Below are positions 59,243 to 64,000 of a stretch of 64,000 nt of DNA, in pieces. Below the pieces are notes generated by a model that did not search any database, was not told the DNA's origin, and saw only the letters and a list, made by a program, of their open reading frames with translations. The translations under genes were made by a program, and so were the position numbers. Within the stretch, counting starts at the first letter, position 1, and each line of letters begins with the position of its first letter. The DNA comes from Cokeromyces recurvatus. Taxonomy: Eukaryota; Mucoromycota; Mucoromycetes; Mucorales; Mucoraceae. The stretch covers positions 310,001 through 374,000 of the forward strand of contig NW_026251404.1 in assembly GCF_025118155.1 (NCBI RefSeq), read 5' to 3'.

Positions 59243-60896
59243 ATTTTCCTTTTTTTTTTTTTTTTTAGATGTATGTAGATTTTTTAAGTTTTATAGATTT
59301 TATTTATACACACTAAATATATGTATTATATACTTGCCATATACGTAAACAATTTAATAAACAGTATTTTTAATAACTATTCTATTCTATCCTTTTTTTT
59401 TTTATTATTATATTCAAAAGTCGTTGTTACATAAGAACAGGGATTTTGTGTAAATCTGGTAGAGACTGTGTTACTATCATATTTAATACAAGCAAATAGG
59501 AAGCAACAGTTCGATCATTTTAACTTTTTATTTCAAATGTGTCACTGTAACATTGACAAAAGAAAAAAAGAAAAGAAGAAAAAAAAAAAGTGGACCGATT
59601 AAAATCCTATTTTTTTTTTCGTTTATTACTGTCGTTATTTTAGAGCATATACAATTTTTTTTTTCATTTTTGAATACGAATAAAATAATCTATATTAACA
59701 TTCATTAGTTTATTTGACTGGGCACAAGTAATCTTCTGCTGCATTTCGTACTACTGCTGTTGATGAAAGTTGATCAATTACGTATGGTCTTTCCATGCTG
59801 AACCTTATTACTAGATAAGTTTTTAGTTTTACTTGAAAGAAAGTAGCAAAAGTATAGCTTATTTAATCTTACAAGTATAAATACTTTAAAGTTAAATTAT
59901 GTTTGTTATCATGACATACTGGTAAAGTAATATTTATATAATTATATATTCTCCAACTTTTGCTTATCAAATATCAACTATACTACTTTCTAGTGCAATA
60001 CTGAATATTATATGATTTAATATTGACTATTCATTTAACTTGGCAGTAAATTCTACCTATGTGGACAATATATACTTGGCTATTATTAACTGTCCAACTT
60101 ACACTTGATCTTTATTATTATTATTATTATTAAAATAGTAGTATTCTTAAAATCTGAATTTTCTTGAACTTTACGTAATATTAAACAAGACTGCTTCTTC
60201 CATCACTTTTTATTCTATACTTGTCTGATTTTATAATGCATCTATGTACGTGGTTTATAGGAGTCAATATCCATCAAGAAAGATATCTCTACTAGTTAAG
60301 CAGCAGATGAGAAACATGTGCTTAAGAAAATAAATAAAGACTCTTTTTAGTTATGTAAACAGGAGAGATATAAGGGTAAATACAGTATCGAAGATAAAGT
60401 TATTATTACATAATATAAAGGAAGATATCTTTTCTTGACATAAAAAATATGTTAGCTTGTATATCATAGTTATATAATCCCCCCTTTTATAGCTTAGAAG
60501 AATCAACTTCTTTCATCTGACTGAGTTCCTGTAAAAGAATATAACGATTGTTTTACTATCTACTATGAATTTAGAAAGTATTTTATAGCATATATGTTAC
60601 TCTATATGAATTTAAACATGTATATAATAAGATTAGTTTTCTCTTCTAGTGTCGAAATAATTTATTTATTTATTTTTTCTCCTCTCACGTTACTTTTCTT
60701 TACTTGTTTAATTCATCGAATTTTAGGCAATTGTCTGCTGGTGGCAAATTGTTGAATTTCAATATAATATGTGTTTGTATCTATTTTTTTTTTTTTTTTT
60801 TTTTTTTTTACCCCGGGCGTTAATTTTTTTTAATTTTTAATTTTTAATTTTTAATTTTTTTTTTTTTTTTTTTTTTTTAATTTTAATTTGTCAAAT
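59243..60896. other. intergenic region with one candidate micro-ORF
   Basis: 1.65 kb, AT-rich. The only protein-like stretch is the 28-codon ORF at 59710-59796 (-), listed separately. T runs of 24-29 nt and TTTTTAA repeats lie just before the M3 peptidase ATG. Confidence 0.4.
59710..59796 (-). CDS. candidate 28-aa small ORF
   Basis: Starts MERPYVIDQLSST and ends NAAEDYLCPVK. Its composition is balanced (no homopolymer residues, few Lys/Asn/Ile) and unlike random ORFs in this AT-rich DNA. An AG (ATAAG) precedes it by 7 nt, so it could also be a last exon. No family recognised; it may be chance. Confidence 0.25.
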   Translation of the reverse strand: MERPYVIDQLSSTAVVRNAAEDYLCPVK

Positions 60897-63487
60897 ATGC
60901 ATAGACTTTTAAGAACAACAACAACAACAAGAGTAAAGCAAGTTCGAAATTATGAAGGATTAGTTCGTCGTTCTATAGCGACTACTTTAAAAAGAGAAAC
61001 ACCGAGTATAACAAGACGACCGTTATTATTATTTTATCAAGCACCTTCAACATTGCAACAGCAAGGAAGGCTATTTGTGAATTCTAACACTAAACTCATT
61101 CAACGTAGTATGGCCACTACTACTGTTGATAACTCTTATAAACAAACTCCTTTCTTAAAATGGAAACTATTTCCCGACTTTGAATATTTAATTACCCAAA
61201 CATCACCTGCCATTGCCGTTCCTGCATTTGAAAAGTTGATTGCAGCTGCAAGAGAGCAATTCCTAGAGATTGAAAAAGGGTTTGAACCTACCTGGGAAGG
61301 CACGATTGGACGTTGTAAGTACTCTAATGTTGATGAATACACTTGAATTAAACAATATATATATATATATATATATATATTTTTGTTTTATACATCATAC
61401 ATGGATTATATATAATAGTGACCGAGCTTGAAGATGAGATTTCGAGAGCATATGGTATTTTGTCTCACCTCAATGGTGTTAAAAATTCACCAGAGGTTCG
61501 CTCAACACTTGAGAAAATTCAACCAGAGTTTATTAAACTTTCTTTAATGATGAATCAATCGATACCCAAGTACAAAGCACTTGAAGCACTTCGTCATACA
61601 TCAGGGGAATGGCAAAAGTTAGATAAGGTGCAACAACGCATTGTGGATCATGCTCTTCGAGATATGAAACATGCTGGTGTTGGATTTGCGGAGGGATCAG
61701 TAGAGAAGAAGCGTTTTAATGAAATCTCAGAACGATTGTCACAATTATCATTAGCCTTTGGTAATAATGTATTAGATGCAACCAAAGAGTTTAAACACGT
61801 TGTGATGGAGGCTGAGCAACTGAATGGGTGCTCACCCATGTTTTTGGAGATCTTGAAACGAAATGCAGAGCGTCATGGTGTAAAAGATGGATACTGCATT
61901 ACACTTGATTTTCCTATTTATGGTCCTTTCATGATGAACTGTAATAATAGAGAATTACGTGAAAAGGTAATGATAAACGATTATTATTAGTATCATTCCA
62001 TATTTATATGATATGATAGATTTATAAAGCGAATATCACTAAAGCATCAAAGGGAACTCTTAATAACGAACCCATCATCAATGAAATTTTGACATTGAAA
62101 AGAGAAAAAGCCAGATTGCTTGGTTATGAGACACCTGCTGACTTATCTCTTTCAGTCAAGATGGCACAAACACTTTCTGCTGCAGAATCATTATTAGACA
62201 GTCTGTTTGAGGCATCTGTGAATCATGCTAAAACTGAGTTTGATGAGTTGACGCAATTTGCCAAAGATAAACTTCATCATCCTATACCTTTGCAGCCCTG
62301 GGATGTAAGCTATGTAACAGAGCAATATCGAAAGAACTTATTCAAGTACGATGAAGAAACCATATCGGAATATTTTGCTTTCCCAAAGGTTCTTGATGGA
62401 TTATTCGCTGTTGCTAATGAAGTACTTGGTATTCAGGTACGTGAATTAGATGACTCCGACATGAAACAAAAGGGAATCACACGTTGGCATGAGGATGTGA
62501 AGGTGTTTGAAGTAATAGAGCAAGGAGAAGTGAAGGCCTACTTTTATGGTGACTTTTATTCAAGACCCTCTGAAAAGCGTAGTGGAGCTTGGATGGATGT
62601 CGTGACTACTCGATTTAAGCATGCAGTAGATGGTCAAGTTACTTTACCTGTCGCTTACCTTATCTGTAATCAACCACCACCTCAGTCAGCAGATCAACCT
62701 TCTCTTATGAAGTTTCGAGATGTGGAAACTCTTTTCCATGAGTTTGGCCATTGCCTTCAACATATGCTGACACGTGTTGATTATGCACCCGCATCAGGTA
62801 TCAATGGTATTGAATGGGATTTTGTTGAAGTTGCGTCTCAATTTATGGAAAACTTTTGTAATGAACCTGACTGGATTCATCGTCTTTCAGGGCATTACAA
62901 GACAGGAGCATCCATGCCTAAGGATATGATTAATGCTCTAGTAAAAAATCGTAAATTCATGAGCGGATTAGCCACCTTGAGACAATTACATTTTGCTAAA
63001 ATAGATTTAGCATTACATTCTCGCTTTAAGCCACCTACATCACCCAATGATCCAACAGTATTTGATCAAGATGCTGAAATCGCTAAACAGACTGTCCTTA
63101 CACCACGTTTGCCTGAAGATAAATTTCTTTGTAGTTTTAGTCATATCTTTGGAGGTGGATATAGCGCAGGCTATTATAGGTAAAGAGAAAATAAATGGAA
63201 ATATATCAAAAAAAAAAACTCCCTCCCCTTCCATAATTTATGAATAACGGCCAAAAAATTTTAGTTATAAATGGTCAGAGACATATTCTGCAGATGCTTA
63301 TGCAGCATTTGAAGAAGCAAAAATGAAGGATGGACAAGAAGGTATTAAATCCATAGGTAAACATTACCGAGATACCATTTTGGCTTTAGGAGGTGGTACT
63401 GCACCTAATGAAGTATGGGAGAAGTTCAGAGGTCGACCTAATGTAGATATAACCCCTTTACTTCGTCATTCAGGCTTAACAAATTAG
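60897..63487 (+). CDS. M3A metallopeptidase, oligopeptidase A/organellar oligopeptidase-like
   Basis: Four exons: 60897-61314, 61419-61966, 62020-63179, 63265-63487; 2349 nt, 782 aa. The zinc site HEFGH is at about 562-566 (ETLFHEFGHCLQHML), with the third ligand Glu in EWDFVEVASQFMEN about 25 residues on. The C-terminal SHIFGGGYSAGYYSYKWSE block is typical of M3A. The long N-terminus (about 90 residues) is rich in Arg/Thr and poor in acids (MHRLLRTTTTTRVKQVRN), suggesting a mitochondrial matrix enzyme that degrades presequences and short peptides, as plant OOP and Prd1 relatives do. The central part is closer to bacterial PrlC/OpdA than to Oct1. Start at the first ATG; a TTG lies in frame just upstream. 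Confidence 0.92.
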
Positions 63488-63590
63488 AAGCAATAAATAA
63501 ATAAAAAAAAAAAAAGAGAATATTTATTTATATGGCAGTATGAAATTCTATTCTATAATAATAATACAATTATATGAAATTTAAGTTCGT

Positions 63591-64000
63591 CTAGTTCAAT
63601 TGAATTAGCTGATAACTGGGAAAAACAAGTTCATCATCCAAGATTTTCCGTAATTGATCCACAACAAATTTCTCAATTTTCCCCACATTTTTTAGCACTA
63701 AAAGCAAATACTTTAATGTCATTGTCTTTTTTTTTTTTTTTCGTTCCTTTATAAGTTATTATTACCTTGTTTCTGTTCATCTCCTACTATAGTCTCAATT
63801 TGTACATTTCGTAATAAACTTTTTTTTTTTGAAAGTTGGCTTAGCTTTGTATACATGTATAATAATTTAATAAAATCTGTTTATATATATATATATACCT
63901 GTCCATGCCAACGTCTTTTCCTCGACTATTTATGGGTAATGTATTTTCTTCAGGTTCCAACATAGAAACACAAACTCTACTCATACTTTGTATGTAAGCA
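63591..64000 (-). CDS. unknown gene, 3' part
   Basis: Three visible exons: 64000-63899 (open at the window edge), 63818-63766, 63697-63591; the joins keep frame. Residues include [18 protein letters not shown], then [20 protein letters not shown] and [20 protein letters not shown] before the stop. Helical and charged; no family recognised from about 85 residues. Convergent with the M3 peptidase gene, 103 nt away. Confidence 0.5.

Overview
The window is nuclear DNA of a filamentous fungus, most likely an early-diverging one (Mucoromycota, Mucorales-like). It is very AT-rich. Almost every gene carries several 50-110 nt GT-AG introns. Poly(A)/poly(T) runs of 35-59 nt are common. The transposon debris (CACTA/Plavaka-like and Tc1-like transposases) and one unidentified ORF resemble multicopy sequences I associate with Mucorales. 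Lineage is inferred from gene content only; no species is claimed.

Layout. 1-16 kb holds compact housekeeping genes: a partial FrnE/DsbA-like oxidoreductase (-), an Atg18/WIPI-type PROPPIN (-), a Tpa1/Ofd1 dioxygenase (-), REX1B (+), Tim8 (-), an ACOT13-like thioesterase (+), Dph3 (+), a BAP31-like ER protein (-), eIF2alpha (-), a Gly/Tyr-rich repeat protein whose start codon appears to be split by an intron (+), and an SLMAP/Far10-like FHA protein with a tail anchor (-). 16-17.6 kb is empty. 17.7-26.3 kb is a nested transposon graveyard: an IS630-like transposase relic, solo LTRs in both orientations, a CACTA-like transposase broken by an LTR with a perfect 5-bp target duplication, an unknown ORF truncated by an inverted LTR copy, a small MITE and a Tc1-like transposase relic.

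From 27 kb onward the housekeeping density returns: a mitochondrial YchF/Ola1-type P-loop NTPase (+), an unknown poly-Q protein (+), a STE20-like kinase (+), RPS19 (-), a small zinc-ribbon protein resembling the RPA1 C-terminal domain (-), a GST (-), the ESCRT-I subunit Vps23/TSG101 (-, with a one-base homopolymer frame problem), a SEL1-repeat protein (-), a Hog1/p38 MAP kinase (-), Nip7 (-), Nup54 (-), Coa3 (+), an unknown 589-aa Ser-rich protein with a PP1-docking-like motif (-), Rfc3 (-), Tim44 (+), an RGS domain fused to an AIF/FSP1-like FAD oxidoreductase (+), an M3 oligopeptidase (+) and the 3' end of an unknown gene (-).

There is no operon logic. Related functions occur but are not clustered: mitochondrial import and assembly (Tim8, Tim44, Coa3, Ylf2-like, M3 peptidase), translation (eIF2alpha, RPS19, Nip7, Dph3), and signalling (Hog1, STE20-like, Far10-like, RGS fusion). 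The most unusual protein is the RGS-oxidoreductase fusion at 55.9-59.2 kb. The most unusual DNA structure is the inverted solo-LTR nest. Gene models come from reading splice sites by eye and checking that joined exons keep frame; no transcript evidence was available.
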